Below, in pieces: positions 7,863 to 16,702 of a stretch of DNA of 64,000 nt (position 1 is its first letter; each line of letters begins with the position of its first letter). Under the pieces are notes generated by a model. It saw nothing but the letters and a program-made list of their open reading frames with translations. It did not search any database and was not told the DNA's origin. Source of the stretch: Pelomonas caseinilytica (GTDB taxonomy: Bacteria; Pseudomonadota; Gammaproteobacteria; Burkholderiales; Burkholderiaceae_C); NCBI RefSeq assembly GCF_021353235.1, contig NZ_JAJTWT010000004.1, forward strand, positions 186,001 through 250,000. The letters run 5' to 3'. Position numbers and translations under genes: made by a program.

Positions 7863-8761
7863 CCGGAAGCCTCGCCGCGTCCATCCTGGCCCGGCTTCTG
7901 ACTATCGCCAAACAGCGCGGCGACGACTACAGCCTGCTGCTGAACCGCTTCGGCATGGAGCGCCTGCTTGCTCGCGTCAGCACCTCAACGCATGCCGATC
8001 GCTTCTTGCTGAAGGGCGCCCTGCTCTTTGCGCTCTGGTACGACACCCCGCACCGACCGACACGGGACGCAGACTTGCTGGGCTTCGGCCCTGACGACGA
8101 GGCGAACCTGATCGCCACCTTCCGCGACATCGCCGCCATGGACTTGGGCGACGGCATCGTGTTCGACCCCGACTCCGTGAAGGCCGACGCCATTCGCGAG
8201 GACAACACCTACGGCGGCACCCGCATCACGCTGGTGGCACGCATCGGTTCCGCACGCTGTGCCCTGCAGATCGACGTGGGCTTCGGTGACGCCGTGACAC
8301 CGGGGCCACAGACGGTGGCTTACCCGACTCTGCTGGGCGACTTCCCAGCCCCCATGCTGCGGGTCTATCCGGTCTACACCGTGATCGCCGAGAAATACCA
8401 GGCCATGGTCATGCTGGGGCAAGCGAACAGCCGCATGAAGGACTTCTTCGACCTTGCTGTGATTGCACGGCGCACGGAACTGGACGGTGCCACGCTGGCG
8501 GCAGCCATTGCCGCCACCTTTGCCCGACGCCAGACCGCCCTGCCCACCGAGCGGCCCTTGGCACTGACCAAGCAGTTCAGTGAAGACGCCGCAAAGCTAC
8601 GCCAGTGGCGAGCCTTCCTGAACAAGAACCGCATCGAAGCCGCGAGCCTGGGTGAGACCGTCGCACTGCTGGACGACCTGCTGTGGCCACCGACCCAGGT
8701 CGCCGTCGCTGGCAGTCTGGCAACAGCCACTTGGCGCCCCGAGGTCCTGCGCTGGGTCTAA
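7859..8761 (+). CDS. abiEii: AbiEii-type nucleotidyltransferase toxin
   Basis: This 300-residue protein is the toxin partner of AbiEi. The nucleotidyltransferase core starts at about residue 40 with LLKGALLFALW, followed by the RPTRDADLLGF motif, which contributes the metal-binding Asp pair. A conserved Lys in the VIAEKYQAM region and an acidic/aromatic KDFFDLA segment are also typical of the AbiEii/DUF1814 family. Family members transfer nucleotides (for example to tRNA acceptor ends in MenT toxins) and block growth during phage infection. The start codon overlaps the antitoxin stop, so translation is coupled. All key motifs are present, so the module appears intact. Confidence 0.87.
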   Translation: MTGSLAASILARLLTIAKQRGDDYSLLLNRFGMERLLARVSTSTHADRFLLKGALLFALWYDTPHRPTRDADLLGFGPDDEANLIATFRDIAAMDLGDGIVFDPDSVKADAIREDNTYGGTRITLVARIGSARCALQIDVGFGDAVTPGPQTVAYPTLLGDFPAPMLRVYPVYTVIAEKYQAMVMLGQANSRMKDFFDLAVIARRTELDGATLAAAIAATFARRQTALPTERPLALTKQFSEDAAKLRQWRAFLNKNRIEAASLGETVALLDDLLWPPTQVAVAGSLATATWRPEVLRWV

Positions 8762-9158
8762 GCGCCAAATAGCGGACGCGCCGGCCGACCTGCAGGACCA
8801 GATGCTGCGCGGTGCTCCGGCTCTGCAGGCTCGGACGTCGCGCATAGTCCTCGGGCGTGATCCACACGTCCGCGGGTTCGGCCAGTTCATCGAACCAGTC
8901 GTCGTCGCTCCAGCGCTCCGTCAAAAGCGGCAGTACCGTTCTCGCCATGGCGAACCTGGTGTCGCTCGCGAAAGTCATGAAGAAGTCGGCGAAGTGCTCC
9001 GGCCGGCTCTCTGAGCACTCGACCGCCGCAGCGCTCAGCGGAAGAAGCCCGGCGATCAAGAGCAGCCCAAGCCGCCGCCCGCCAAGCCACCTCCGCCCCC
9101 GGGCCGGCGGCCATTGGTTCCAGCAGCGGATGATTTCGCACGCGGCCAGGAACTTCAT
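8577..9158 (-). pseudogene. Hypothetical exported protein, probably 3'-truncated
   Basis: The frame begins at an ATG at 9158 and contains a basic stretch followed by a hydrophobic segment (LGLLLIAGLLPLSAAA), resembling a signal peptide. About 85 residues of well-composed protein follow, including FADFFMTFASDTRF and EPADVWITPEDYA. The protein-like part stops near 8762, exactly where the antisense abiEii gene ends; the rest of the frame to 8577 is only antisense of abiEii. The simplest reading is a gene truncated at its 3' end when the AbiE segment arrived. The family is not known to me, and an intact small protein is not excluded. Confidence 0.4.
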
Positions 9159-9218
9159 GTCATCCATTTCAATGAGCTGCACGGCACCGGCACCTGGAGC
9201 TGCGAACCGGTGGACTGA
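9015..9218 (+). pseudogene. Possible C-terminal gene fragment, plus strand
   Basis: A plus-strand frame without an obvious start runs from 9015 to the TGA at 9216-9218. It reads as a Lys/Pro-rich linker followed by a compact end containing FARGQELHVIHFNELHG and TWSCEPVD. The composition shift from linker to globular-looking end resembles the terminus of a real protein. It lies antisense to the start of the truncated gene at 8577-9158, so both cannot be intact. I regard it as a possible remnant of a gene cut during island formation. Confidence 0.22.
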
Positions 9219-9360
9219 TGCTTTCGGAATGTCAGGCTAGAAGTGCGCGCCTGACTGGAAGCTGACCTGCCAGTCAATGCCGGCGGGGCTTTGCGGGTAC
9301 TTCATGAGCCGTGGCGGCGGGCCGGCGAGCAGTTCGCCGATCCGCGTCACACGCGGAACT

Positions 9361-9699
9361 TCATGAACTGCCGGGATGAAAAGGCGAGGGGCGAGAGAAG
9401 GAGACCTTGTCCCTGGGTGAGGAAATCGGTCTCAGCGGCCACAAGACGGCGATGCCGCCAATCAAGATCGCCGTGAGGGCGCAAGCAGCGTACAAGACGC
9501 TGATACCGCCAAGCCATCCAGAAAGCAGCAAGGCGATGATCAACAGCAACTCCAAGGCCGACCCGGTCAACAACGTCGCGACTGGCGGCTGATGGCTGAG
9601 TTCGTCGCAGCGGGCGCATCGAACAGGGCTACGCTTGTTCGACCGAACGGCGGCAAGCAGCGGTATCGAGCGGGCAGCGCAGTGCGGGCATCGCTTCAT
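9361..9699 (-). CDS. Small zinc-ribbon membrane protein
   Basis: This 112-residue protein has an N-terminal zinc-ribbon-like Cys set (KRCPHC and CARC, about residues 2-28) followed by two hydrophobic segments at about 43-64 and 68-90, likely membrane helices. The ATG at 9699 is chosen because the first CxxC pair then begins at residue 4. Proteins of this build are common in proteobacteria and have no assigned biochemical role. It lies between island remnants and the 61-bp repeat, so it may be cargo of the island. Confidence 0.6.
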   Translation of the reverse strand: MKRCPHCAARSIPLLAAVRSNKRSPVRCARCDELSHQPPVATLLTGSALELLLIIALLLSGWLGGISVLYAACALTAILIGGIAVLWPLRPISSPRDKVSFSRPSPFHPGSS

Positions 9700-9755
9700 G
9701 ATGTATGGCGAGAACTGCTTACCAGTCTTCAGCATCGCGCTTGGGGCGGGGGCCA

Positions 9756-9816
9756 CGAATGGTCTCCTTCGGGTGAAGGTGTACCGGAACTGTGACCTTT
9801 GGGGCTATGGTGAATA
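9756..9816 (+). repeat. 61-bp direct repeat, right copy
   Basis: This is the second copy of the repeat at 6969-7029, in the same orientation with four mismatches. It ends 53 bp before the 3' end of the CAU-anticodon tRNA gene. Its position on the tRNA side supports the view that the two copies mark the ends of an inserted segment. Confidence 0.75.
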
Positions 9817-9869
9817 GCCGTCGACGCAACAACACAAGCGCTGAGCTGTTGATACCAAACGGGAATATT

Positions 9870-9946
9870 TGGTAGGCCGTATTGGACTTGAACCAATGAC
9901 CAAAGGATTATGAGTCCTCTGCTCTGACCAACTGAGCTAACGGCCC
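9870..9946 (-). tRNA. tRNA with CAU anticodon, probably tRNA-Ile2 (lysidine type) or tRNA-Met
   Basis: The reverse strand folds as a 77-nt tRNA. The acceptor stem GGGCCGT pairs with ACGGCCT (a G-U pair at 1-72), the discriminator is A, and the CCA end is encoded. The D-arm has AGCTCAGTTGGTCAGAGC, the anticodon loop is CTCATAA (anticodon CAT), and the T-loop is GGTTCAAGTCC. The variable region TGGTC after the anticodon stem resembles E. coli tRNA-Ile2, in which C34 is changed to lysidine by TilS, more than elongator tRNA-Met. The identity is therefore probably Ile2. The gene lies next to the AbiE island and 24 bp from the hrcA stop. Confidence 0.9.
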
Positions 9947-9970
9947 CCGGGGAGGAGGGGCGGATTCTAG

Positions 9971-10978
9971 TCAGCGCTGGCTCAGCGCCTGCCCCACCAT
10001 GCGCGAGGTGATGTCGACGATCTGGATCATGCGGTCGTAGGCCATGCGGGTGGGGCCGATGACGCCGAGCGTGCCGACGACCTGGCCGTCGACCTCGTAG
10101 GGGGCCGACACGATGGACAGCTCCTCGTAGGGCACGACCTGGCTTTCGCCGCCGATGTAGATGCGCACGCCCTCGGCGCGGCTGGAGGTGTCGAGCAGGC
10201 GCATCAGCTGCGTCTTCTGCTCGAAGAGGTCGAAGAGGCGGCGCAGGCTGCCCATGTCGTGGCTGAAGTCCTGCACGGTCAGCAGGTTGCGCTCGCCGGA
10301 GACGATGACCTGCTCGTCCTGCTTTTCCATCGCCTCGGAGCCGACGTCGACCGCCGCGCTCATCAGCTGGCCGATCTCGCCGCGCAGGGCGTCGACCTCG
10401 TGGCGCAGGCGCTCGCGCACGGCCTCCAGCGTGAGGCCGGAGTAGCCGGCGTTCAGGCGGTTGCTGGCCTCGGCCAGTTCGGACTGGCTGAGGTCCTGCG
10501 CGGTAAAGATGACGCGGTTCTGCACGTCGCCGTCGGGCGACACGAGGATGACGAGCACCCGGCGCTCGCCCAGGCGCAGGAACTCGATGTGGTGGAAGAC
10601 GCTGGGCTTGCGCGGCGCCGTGACGACGCCCACGAAGCTGGACAGGTTGGACAGCATCTGCGCGGCGTTGGCGATGACGCGCTGGGGCTGGTCGGGCTGC
10701 AGCTGGGCGGTCTCGACGCTGATGAGGCCGGGCTGGGCCGTCAGCATGGTGTCGACGAAGAGGCGGTAGCCGCGCGCCGTGGGCACGCGGCCGGCGCTGG
10801 TATGCGGGCTGGCGATGAGGCCAAGGTCTTCGAGGTCGGCCATCACGTTGCGGATGGTGGCCGGGCTCAGCTCCAGGCCCGAGGCTTTCGACAGGGTCCG
10901 CGAGCCGACGGGTTGGCCGTCGGCGATATAGCGTTCGACCAGGGTTTTCAGCAGGGATTTGGAGCGCTCGTCGAGCAT
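9971..10978 (-). CDS. hrcA: Heat-inducible transcription repressor HrcA
   Basis: This 335-residue protein is full length for HrcA, the repressor of class I heat-shock genes (groESL, dnaKJ) that binds CIRCE elements. The N-terminal winged helix contains [18 protein letters not shown], followed by [20 protein letters not shown] and the [13 protein letters not shown] signature. The C-terminal part is the GAF-like HrcA dimerisation/regulatory domain ending in [14 protein letters not shown]. It is divergent from nadK with a 67-bp shared promoter region. I see no CIRCE palindrome in that gap, so its targets lie elsewhere. Confidence 0.95.
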   Translation of the reverse strand: MLDERSKSLLKTLVERYIADGQPVGSRTLSKASGLELSPATIRNVMADLEDLGLIASPHTSAGRVPTARGYRLFVDTMLTAQPGLISVETAQLQPDQPQRVIANAAQMLSNLSSFVGVVTAPRKPSVFHHIEFLRLGERRVLVILVSPDGDVQNRVIFTAQDLSQSELAEASNRLNAGYSGLTLEAVRERLRHEVDALRGEIGQLMSAAVDVGSEAMEKQDEQVIVSGERNLLTVQDFSHDMGSLRRLFDLFEQKTQLMRLLDTSSRAEGVRIYIGGESQVVPYEELSIVSAPYEVDGQVVGTLGVIGPTRMAYDRMIQIVDITSRMVGQALSQR

Positions 10979-11045
10979 GGCACCATTCTAAGAACACCCC
11001 TGTTCTCTCCGGGAGAGGCGATACCCCTGTGGTGTAATTTGCCGC

Positions 11046-11912
11046 ATGGCCGAGCGCTTCAGACATGTCGCCATCGTGGGCAAGCATCAGGCGCCTGGCA
11101 TCCGGCCGGTGCTGGAGGAGATCGCCCATTTCCTGTGCAGCCAGGGCCTCGACGTTTCGCTGGAGGCGGACACGGCGCTGAACACCGGACTGACCGGTTA
11201 TGACGCCCTGTCCCACGACGAACTCGGCCGCGCCTGCGACCTCGCCGTGGTCATCGGCGGCGACGGCACCATGCTGGGCTTCGCCCGCGAGATGGCCTGC
11301 CACGGCGTCCCGCTGCTGGGCATCAACCAGGGGCGGCTGGGCTTCATCACCGACATCCCCATCGAGCGCTGGCGCGAGTCGCTGGCCCCGGTGCTGGCCG
11401 GCGACTACGAGGTCGAACCCCGCGCCATGCTGGAGGGCTCGGTGCTGCGCGACGGCGAGTCCATCTTCTCGGGCCTGGCGCTGAACGACGTGGTCGTCAG
11501 CCGCGGCGGGACGGCTGGCATGGTGGAGCTGAAGATCGAGGTCGGCGAGCAGTTCGTGGCCAATATGCGGGCCGACGGCCTCATCGTGGCCTCGCCCACC
11601 GGCTCCACGGCCTATGCCCTCTCGGCCGGCGGGCCCATCCTGCATCCCAGCATCGCCGGCTGGCTGATGGTGCCCATCGCGCCGCACACGCTGTCCAACC
11701 GGCCCATCGTGCTGCCGGACGGCGGCGAGGTGCGCATGGAGATCGTCGCCGGCCGCGACGCCTCGGTGAGCTTCGACATGCAAAGCCTCGCCAGCCTGCT
11801 GCACGGCGACACCATCACCGTGCGGCGCAGCGAGCACCAGGTCCGATTCCTCCACCCCAAGGGCTGGAGCTACTACGCGACCCTGCGTCGCAAACTGCGT
11901 TGGTACGTCTGA
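11046..11912 (+). CDS. nadK: NAD kinase
   Basis: This 288-residue cytoplasmic enzyme phosphorylates NAD to NADP. The [11 protein letters not shown] motif (about residues 69-79) carries the catalytic Asp. The [11 protein letters not shown] segment, the [19 protein letters not shown] box and the closing SNRPIVLPD region are diagnostic of bacterial NadK. Its length is normal. It is the first gene of a plus-strand series nadK - recN - rapZ, the usual betaproteobacterial order, and is divergent from hrcA. Confidence 0.96.
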   Translation: MAERFRHVAIVGKHQAPGIRPVLEEIAHFLCSQGLDVSLEADTALNTGLTGYDALSHDELGRACDLAVVIGGDGTMLGFAREMACHGVPLLGINQGRLGFITDIPIERWRESLAPVLAGDYEVEPRAMLEGSVLRDGESIFSGLALNDVVVSRGGTAGMVELKIEVGEQFVANMRADGLIVASPTGSTAYALSAGGPILHPSIAGWLMVPIAPHTLSNRPIVLPDGGEVRMEIVAGRDASVSFDMQSLASLLHGDTITVRRSEHQVRFLHPKGWSYYATLRRKLRWYV

Positions 11913-11926
11913 TTCCTGCCTAGACC

Positions 11927-13603
11927 ATGCTGCGGCATCTGAGCCTCAAGGATTTCGTCATCGTCCCCGCGCTGGAGCTCGACTTCGAGCCCGGCTTCGC
12001 CGTGCTGACCGGCGAGACCGGCGCCGGCAAGTCCATCCTCATCGACGCCCTGCAGCTGGCCCTGGGCGGGCGCGGCGACGCGGGCGTAGTGCGCGAGGGC
12101 GCCGCCCGCGCCGAGATCACCGCCGAGTTCGACACCCCGCCCCATCTGCGCGCGTGGCTGGACGACGCCGGCTTCGAGCCCGACGAGGGCCTGCTGCTGC
12201 GCCGCGTCATCGACGCCGCCGGCAAGAGCCGGGCGTGGATCAACGGCGGCGCGGCCACCGTCACGCAATTGCGCGAGCTGGCCGACCACCTGCTGGACAT
12301 CCACGGCCAGCACGCCTGGCAGGGTCTCACCCGCCCGGCCTCCGTGCGCGAGCTGCTCGATGGCTTCGCCGGCCTGGACACCGCGCCGCTGGCCCGCGCC
12401 CACGCGGCCTGGAAGCAGGCGGCCGAGGCGCTCGAAAAGGCCCAGGGCCTGCAGGCCGAGGCCCAGCGCGAACGCGAGCGCCTGGCCTGGCAGATCGGCG
12501 AACTCGACGGCCTCGCGCCGGGCGAGGGCGAGTGGGAGGAGCTCAACGCCGAGCACCAGCGCCTGTCGCACGGCCAGTCCCTCATCGACGCGGCCCAGTC
12601 GGCCCTCGGCGCGCTGGACGACGCCGAGCCCAGTGCCCAGTCCCTGGCCGGCAGTGCGCTCGACCAGCTTGAGCGCGTGCTCGACCACGACCCCCGCCTG
12701 CTGCCCGCCGTGCAGGCCCTGCGCGACGTGCAGGCCCAGCTTCAGGACGCCAGCCACACCCTGGCCGCCTACCTGCACAAGGCCGACCTGGACCCGGCCC
12801 GGCTGGCCGAGCTGGACGAGCGCGTCTCGGCCTGGCTCACCCTGGCCCGCCGCTACCGCCGCCCGCCCCAGGACCTGCCTGCCCTGCTCGCGCAGTGGCG
12901 TGCCGAGCTGGCCCAGCTGGACGCCGCCAGCGACCCGGCCCAGCTCGAAGCCGCCCTGGCCGCGGCCCGCAAGGCCTTCGACACCGAAGCCGGGCGCGTG
13001 AGCCGGGCCCGCCGCAAGGCCGCGCCCGAGCTGGCGGCGGCCGTCACGGCGGCCATGCAGCAGCTCGGCATGGCCGGCGGGCGCTTCGACATCGCCCTGC
13101 AGCCGGCCGACGCACCGCAGAGTTATGGCGCCGAGTCGGCCGAATTCCTCGTTGCCGGCCATGCCGGCAGCACGCCGCGCCCGCTGGCCAAGGTGGCCTC
13201 GGGCGGCGAACTGTCGCGCATCGCCCTGGCCATCGCCGTGACGACGAGCCAGAACGCCACCGACAACGCGCCCGGCACGCTGATCTTCGATGAGATCGAC
13301 GTGGGCATCGGCGGCGCCGTGGCCGAGACCGTGGGCCGGCTGATGAAGCAGCTCGGACGCGAGCGCCAGGTGCTGGCCGTGACCCACCTGCCGCAAGTGG
13401 CCGCCTGCGCGGACCGCCATCTCGTCGTCGCCAAGAGCCTGGAAGGCGGCGCCACCGCCAGCCGCGTGGCGCCGGTGGCCGGCGAGGCGCGCGTGGCCGA
13501 GATCGCCCGCATGCTGGGCGGCGAGCGGCTGTCCTCCACCAGCCTCGCCCACGCCGAGGAGATGCTGGCCGCCTCGGCCCGCACGCGCAAGGCCAAGTCA
13601 TGA
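11927..13603 (+). CDS. recN: DNA repair protein RecN
   Basis: This 558-residue SMC-like ATPase acts in recombinational double-strand break repair. The N-terminus has [12 protein letters not shown] and the Walker A box GETGAGKS at about residues 30-37. A long Ala/Glu/Arg-rich coiled coil spans about 150-370. The C-terminal half carries the ABC signature ([14 protein letters not shown]) and Walker B ([12 protein letters not shown]), followed by a [10 protein letters not shown] switch segment. It begins 14 bp after nadK and overlaps rapZ by 4 bp. An SOS box is not obvious in the short gap. Confidence 0.95.
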   Translation: MLRHLSLKDFVIVPALELDFEPGFAVLTGETGAGKSILIDALQLALGGRGDAGVVREGAARAEITAEFDTPPHLRAWLDDAGFEPDEGLLLRRVIDAAGKSRAWINGGAATVTQLRELADHLLDIHGQHAWQGLTRPASVRELLDGFAGLDTAPLARAHAAWKQAAEALEKAQGLQAEAQRERERLAWQIGELDGLAPGEGEWEELNAEHQRLSHGQSLIDAAQSALGALDDAEPSAQSLAGSALDQLERVLDHDPRLLPAVQALRDVQAQLQDASHTLAAYLHKADLDPARLAELDERVSAWLTLARRYRRPPQDLPALLAQWRAELAQLDAASDPAQLEAALAAARKAFDTEAGRVSRARRKAAPELAAAVTAAMQQLGMAGGRFDIALQPADAPQSYGAESAEFLVAGHAGSTPRPLAKVASGGELSRIALAIAVTTSQNATDNAPGTLIFDEIDVGIGGAVAETVGRLMKQLGRERQVLAVTHLPQVAACADRHLVVAKSLEGGATASRVAPVAGEARVAEIARMLGGERLSSTSLAHAEEMLAASARTRKAKS

Positions 13604-14514
13604 ACACCGATCACGACCTGCAGGGCGACGTGGTGCTGTTGACCGGCATGTCGGGCGGCGGCAAATCGGTGGCCATGCACGCGCTGGAGGATGCCGGCTA
13701 CTTCTGCGTGGACAACCTGCCGGCCGAGCTGCTGCTCGACTTCCTGCGGCTGGAGCAGCAGCGCGGCGAGCGGCGCGTGGCCATCGCCGTGGACGTGCGC
13801 TCGGCGGGCTCGCTGCCGCTGATGCTGCCCCTCATCAAGGACCTGCGCAGCCGCGGCGTGGCCGTGCGCTCCATCTTCCTGGACGCGAGCGACGAGGCGC
13901 TGATGCGGCGCTTCTCCGAGACGCGGCGCCCCCACCCGCTGCGCCAGGACCGCGACACCAACTTCGGCGCCCTCGAAGGCAGCGCCGAGGACAGCCACCG
14001 CCTGCTGCTCGACGCCATCCAGCTGGAGCGCGAGCTGCTCGGCGGGCTCAAGGCCGAGTCCACCGTCATCGACACCAGCCAGCTGCGCCCGGCCCAACTG
14101 CGCGCCTGGCTGGGCGACCTCGTCGGCCCGGGCGCGGGCACCAAGCTCACCCTCGTCTTCGAGAGCTTCGCCTTCAAGCACGGCGTGCCCAGCGACGCGG
14201 ATTTCGTCTTCGACGTGCGCGTGCTGCCTAACCCCTACTACGACCGCGAGCTGCGCCCCCTCACCGGCCGCGACGCGCCGGTGGCTGCCTACCTCGCGGC
14301 CCAGCCGGAGGTCGGGCTGATGATGGGCCAGATCGCCGGCTTCCTGTCGCGCTGGCTGCCCAACTTCGCGGCCGACCAGCGCAGCTACCTCACCGTCGCC
14401 ATCGGCTGCACCGGCGGCCAGCACCGCTCGGTCTACCTCGTCGAGATGCTGGCGCGGCAGTTCAGCCACCACGGCCATGTGCTCAAGCGTCACCGGGAAC
14501 TGGACGCACGGTGA
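13600..14514 (+). CDS. rapZ: RNase adapter protein RapZ (YvcJ family)
   Basis: This 304-residue nucleotide-binding protein has the Walker A motif GMSGGGKS at about residues 13-20, VDNLPAELL, and the C-terminal RapZ domain with [30 protein letters not shown] and the [15 protein letters not shown] signature. In E. coli RapZ senses glucosamine-6-phosphate and guides RNase E to GlmZ; in other bacteria it is a GTP/ATP-binding regulator. It overlaps recN by 4 bp, so the two are cotranslated. The usual PTS-Ntr partners (hprK, ptsN) are not in the window. Confidence 0.95.
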   Translation: MNTDHDLQGDVVLLTGMSGGGKSVAMHALEDAGYFCVDNLPAELLLDFLRLEQQRGERRVAIAVDVRSAGSLPLMLPLIKDLRSRGVAVRSIFLDASDEALMRRFSETRRPHPLRQDRDTNFGALEGSAEDSHRLLLDAIQLERELLGGLKAESTVIDTSQLRPAQLRAWLGDLVGPGAGTKLTLVFESFAFKHGVPSDADFVFDVRVLPNPYYDRELRPLTGRDAPVAAYLAAQPEVGLMMGQIAGFLSRWLPNFAADQRSYLTVAIGCTGGQHRSVYLVEMLARQFSHHGHVLKRHRELDAR

Positions 14515-14527
14515 TTTCAGAATAAAA

Positions 14528-14551
14528 GTTCTAGACAACAAGTTCTAGAAC
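14528..14551. promoter_or_regulatory. Candidate BlaI operator (repeated AGTTCTAGA)
   Basis: Two copies of AGTTCTAGA start 13 bp apart (14528 and 14541); the second is part of the palindrome GTTCTAGAAC at 14542-14551. The pair lies 16-39 bp upstream of the blaI start, in an AT-rich gap after rapZ. BlaI/MecI repressors bind short palindromes at their own promoters, so this is a plausible operator. The role is inferred from position and symmetry. Confidence 0.6.
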
Positions 14552-14566
14552 ACTTATTCTGCGGCC

Positions 14567-14962
14567 ATGCCTCAGAACGCCGCACCCGCGGCCCGCCCCA
14601 CCGCTGCCGAACTCGACCTGCTGCAGGTGCTGTGGCGGGTCGGCCCGGCCGACGCCAAGGCCGTGCACGAGGCCCTGCTGCCCGACCGGCCCGACGCCAC
14701 CTACGCGACCGTGCTGCGCCAGTTGCAGGTCATGCATGCCAAGGGCCTGCTCACCCGCGACGAGGACCACCGCCCCCACCTCTACGCGCCGGTGCAGGCG
14801 CAGGACAAGCTGCAGCAGTCCCTCGTCAAGGACTTCATCGCCCGTGCCTTTGCCGGCTCGGGCAAGGCCCTGGTGCTGGCGGCCCTGAAGAACCACGTCA
14901 GCGCGAAGGACCGCGCCGAGATCCGCCAGCTGCTGGCCAAGAACACCGGAGAAGACGCTTGA
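14567..14962 (+). CDS. BlaI/MecI/CopY-family transcriptional repressor
   Basis: This 131-residue protein is a winged-helix repressor of the BlaI family. It has PTAAELDLLQVLWRVGPADA, the helix DATYATVLRQLQVMHAKGLL and a basic wing with DEDHRPHLY. The C-terminal 45 residues form the dimerisation region. In beta-lactam resistance systems such repressors are inactivated when a BlaR1/MecR1 membrane sensor activates its M56 protease. Here the next gene, overlapping by one base (TGATG), encodes an M56 membrane peptidase, so the pair forms a sensor-repressor unit. Confidence 0.9.
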   Translation: MPQNAAPAARPTAAELDLLQVLWRVGPADAKAVHEALLPDRPDATYATVLRQLQVMHAKGLLTRDEDHRPHLYAPVQAQDKLQQSLVKDFIARAFAGSGKALVLAALKNHVSAKDRAEIRQLLAKNTGEDA

Positions 14963-16686
14963 TGCGCCTGGACATCGCCATGAACGCCTGGGGCTGGGCC
15001 CTCGTGAACTTCGTCTGGCAGGGGGCCGCCGTCGGCCTGGCCGCGGCCCTGCTGCTGGCCCTGCTGCGCGGTGCGCCGGCGCGCTGGCGCTACGCCGTCA
15101 GTGCGGCCAGCCTCGGCCTGTGTCTGGCCCTGCCGCTGGCCCAGTGCCTGGACCTGGGCGGGGCCGAGGCCGAGTTCGTCGGCGAGCTGCCGCCACTGGC
15201 GGAGCAAATGCCGGCCCTGGTCACCGCCTGGGCCCTGGGCGCCGGCCTGATGCTCGCGCGCCTGGCCCTCGGCCTGGCCTGGGTGCAGCGCGCGCGCCGG
15301 CGCAGCACCGCCGCCCCGGCCGACTGGCAGGCACGCCTCGACGCCCTCGCCCGCCGCCTCGGCCTGAAGCGCCCCATCGCCCTGCGCCTGCTGCCCGAGC
15401 TGGACGGCCCCATCGCCCTGGGCACGCTGCGCCCCTGCGTGCTGCTGCCCGCGGCCCTGCTGAGCCGTCTGCCGATCGAGCTGATCGAGGCCCTGCTGGC
15501 CCACGAGCTGGCGCACGTGCGGCGCTGGGACTACCTCGCCAACCTGCTGCAAAGCGCCGTCGAGGCCCTGCTCTTCTTCCATCCGGTGGTGTGGTGGCTG
15601 TCGGCCCGCCTGCGCGCCGAGCGCGAGCTGGTGGCCGACGAGATCTCGGTCGAGGTGATCGGCGGCGGCGACGGCGGGCGCCGCCTCGCCCAGGCCCTGC
15701 ATGCTCTGAGCGAGCTGCAGCTGCGGCCCCTGCCGGGCGTCGCCCTCGCCGCACGCGGCGGCGACCTGCTGCACCGCGTCGAGCGGCTGCTCGCCCCGCG
15801 GCCCCAGGCCACGGGCTGGAAGCTCGCCCTGCCGGCGCTGCTGATCGCCGCCACCAGCTTCGTCGTGCAGGCCAAGGGCCGCAACGCGCCCGACGCGCCG
15901 GTGCCGCCCTCGGCCAGCGCCGATGCCGCCACCGCGCCGCCCCTGCGCCTGCCGGTCAACGCCAAGCACGTCGTCGTCGTGGACGACGCCAGCGGCAAGG
16001 TGCTGATGGCCCGCGACGCCGACGCCGTGGTGCCCATCGCCTCGCTGACCAAGCTGCTCACCGCCATGGTGGTGCTCGACGCCAAGCTTGATCCCAACGA
16101 GAAGCTGCGCATCACCAGCGACGACGTCGACACGCTGAAGCACAGCAAGTCGCGGGTGCGCGTGGGCACGCAGATGTCGCGCCAGGCGGCGCTGGAGATG
16201 GCACTGATGGAGTCCGAAAACCGCGCCGCCTTCGCCCTGGCCCGCACCTTCCCCGGCGGCGAGGACGGCTTCGCCAAGGCCATGCACGCCAAGATCCGCG
16301 CCCTGGGCCTGAACCGCACCACCATTAACGACCCCACCGGGCTGTCGCCGGCCAACACGTCGACGGCCTCCGAGATGGCCGCCATCGTCGCGGCGGCCTC
16401 GCGTTACGGCGAGATCGAGCGCATCACCAGCGTCAAGAAGGCCAAGGTGCCCGTGGACGGCAAGCCGCGCGAGCTGCACAACACCAACCGGCTGGTGGGC
16501 ACCAAGGGCTGGGACATCCGCCTCTCCAAGACCGGCTACACCGAAGAGGCCGGCCGCTGCCTGGCCATGCGCATCATGAACGGCAAGCGCCCCGTCACCG
16601 TCGTGCTGCTCGACGCCGACGGCTCGGCCCAACGCCTGCGCGACGCGGCCCTCATCCGCAAGGGCCTGCTCGGCGCCCAGAACTGA
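14962..16686 (+). CDS. M56 (BlaR1-like) membrane metallopeptidase fused to a D-Ala-D-Ala carboxypeptidase/PBP7-like domain
   Basis: This 574-residue protein has two parts. Residues 1-300 are an M56 integral-membrane peptidase with several hydrophobic helices and a zinc motif HELAH at 181-185, followed by a RELVADE acidic ligand segment. Residues about 330-574 form an S11-type serine D-Ala-D-Ala peptidase with SLTK at 361-364 (nucleophile Ser and Lys), SEN at 418-420 and KTG at 523-525. In BlaR1 the extracellular sensor is a class D beta-lactamase-like domain; here an endopeptidase-type PBP domain takes that place. It probably senses or processes peptidoglycan or beta-lactams and controls the BlaI repressor encoded just upstream. 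All catalytic motifs look intact. Confidence 0.88.
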   Translation: MRLDIAMNAWGWALVNFVWQGAAVGLAAALLLALLRGAPARWRYAVSAASLGLCLALPLAQCLDLGGAEAEFVGELPPLAEQMPALVTAWALGAGLMLARLALGLAWVQRARRRSTAAPADWQARLDALARRLGLKRPIALRLLPELDGPIALGTLRPCVLLPAALLSRLPIELIEALLAHELAHVRRWDYLANLLQSAVEALLFFHPVVWWLSARLRAERELVADEISVEVIGGGDGGRRLAQALHALSELQLRPLPGVALAARGGDLLHRVERLLAPRPQATGWKLALPALLIAATSFVVQAKGRNAPDAPVPPSASADAATAPPLRLPVNAKHVVVVDDASGKVLMARDADAVVPIASLTKLLTAMVVLDAKLDPNEKLRITSDDVDTLKHSKSRVRVGTQMSRQAALEMALMESENRAAFALARTFPGGEDGFAKAMHAKIRALGLNRTTINDPTGLSPANTSTASEMAAIVAAASRYGEIERITSVKKAKVPVDGKPRELHNTNRLVGTKGWDIRLSKTGYTEEAGRCLAMRIMNGKRPVTVVLLDADGSAQRLRDAALIRKGLLGAQN

Positions 16687-16702
16687 ACCGGAGACTGCTC
16701 CC

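Larger units (their letters stand above)
6969..9816. mobile_element. Degraded genomic island carrying an AbiE module
   Basis: About 2.8 kb bounded by two 61-bp direct repeats contains an integrase remnant, the abiEi-abiEii pair, two overlapping gene fragments and a small membrane protein. It lies beside the 3' end of a tRNA gene. The gene density and coding signal are poorer than in the flanking housekeeping DNA. I did not find a duplicated tRNA 3' end at the far side, so the original attachment sites are not demonstrated. Confidence 0.4.

Noticed and set aside
10979..11045. CIRCE element between hrcA and nadK
   Set aside because: No TTAGCACTC-N9-GAGTGCTAA-like inverted repeat is visible in the short gap.
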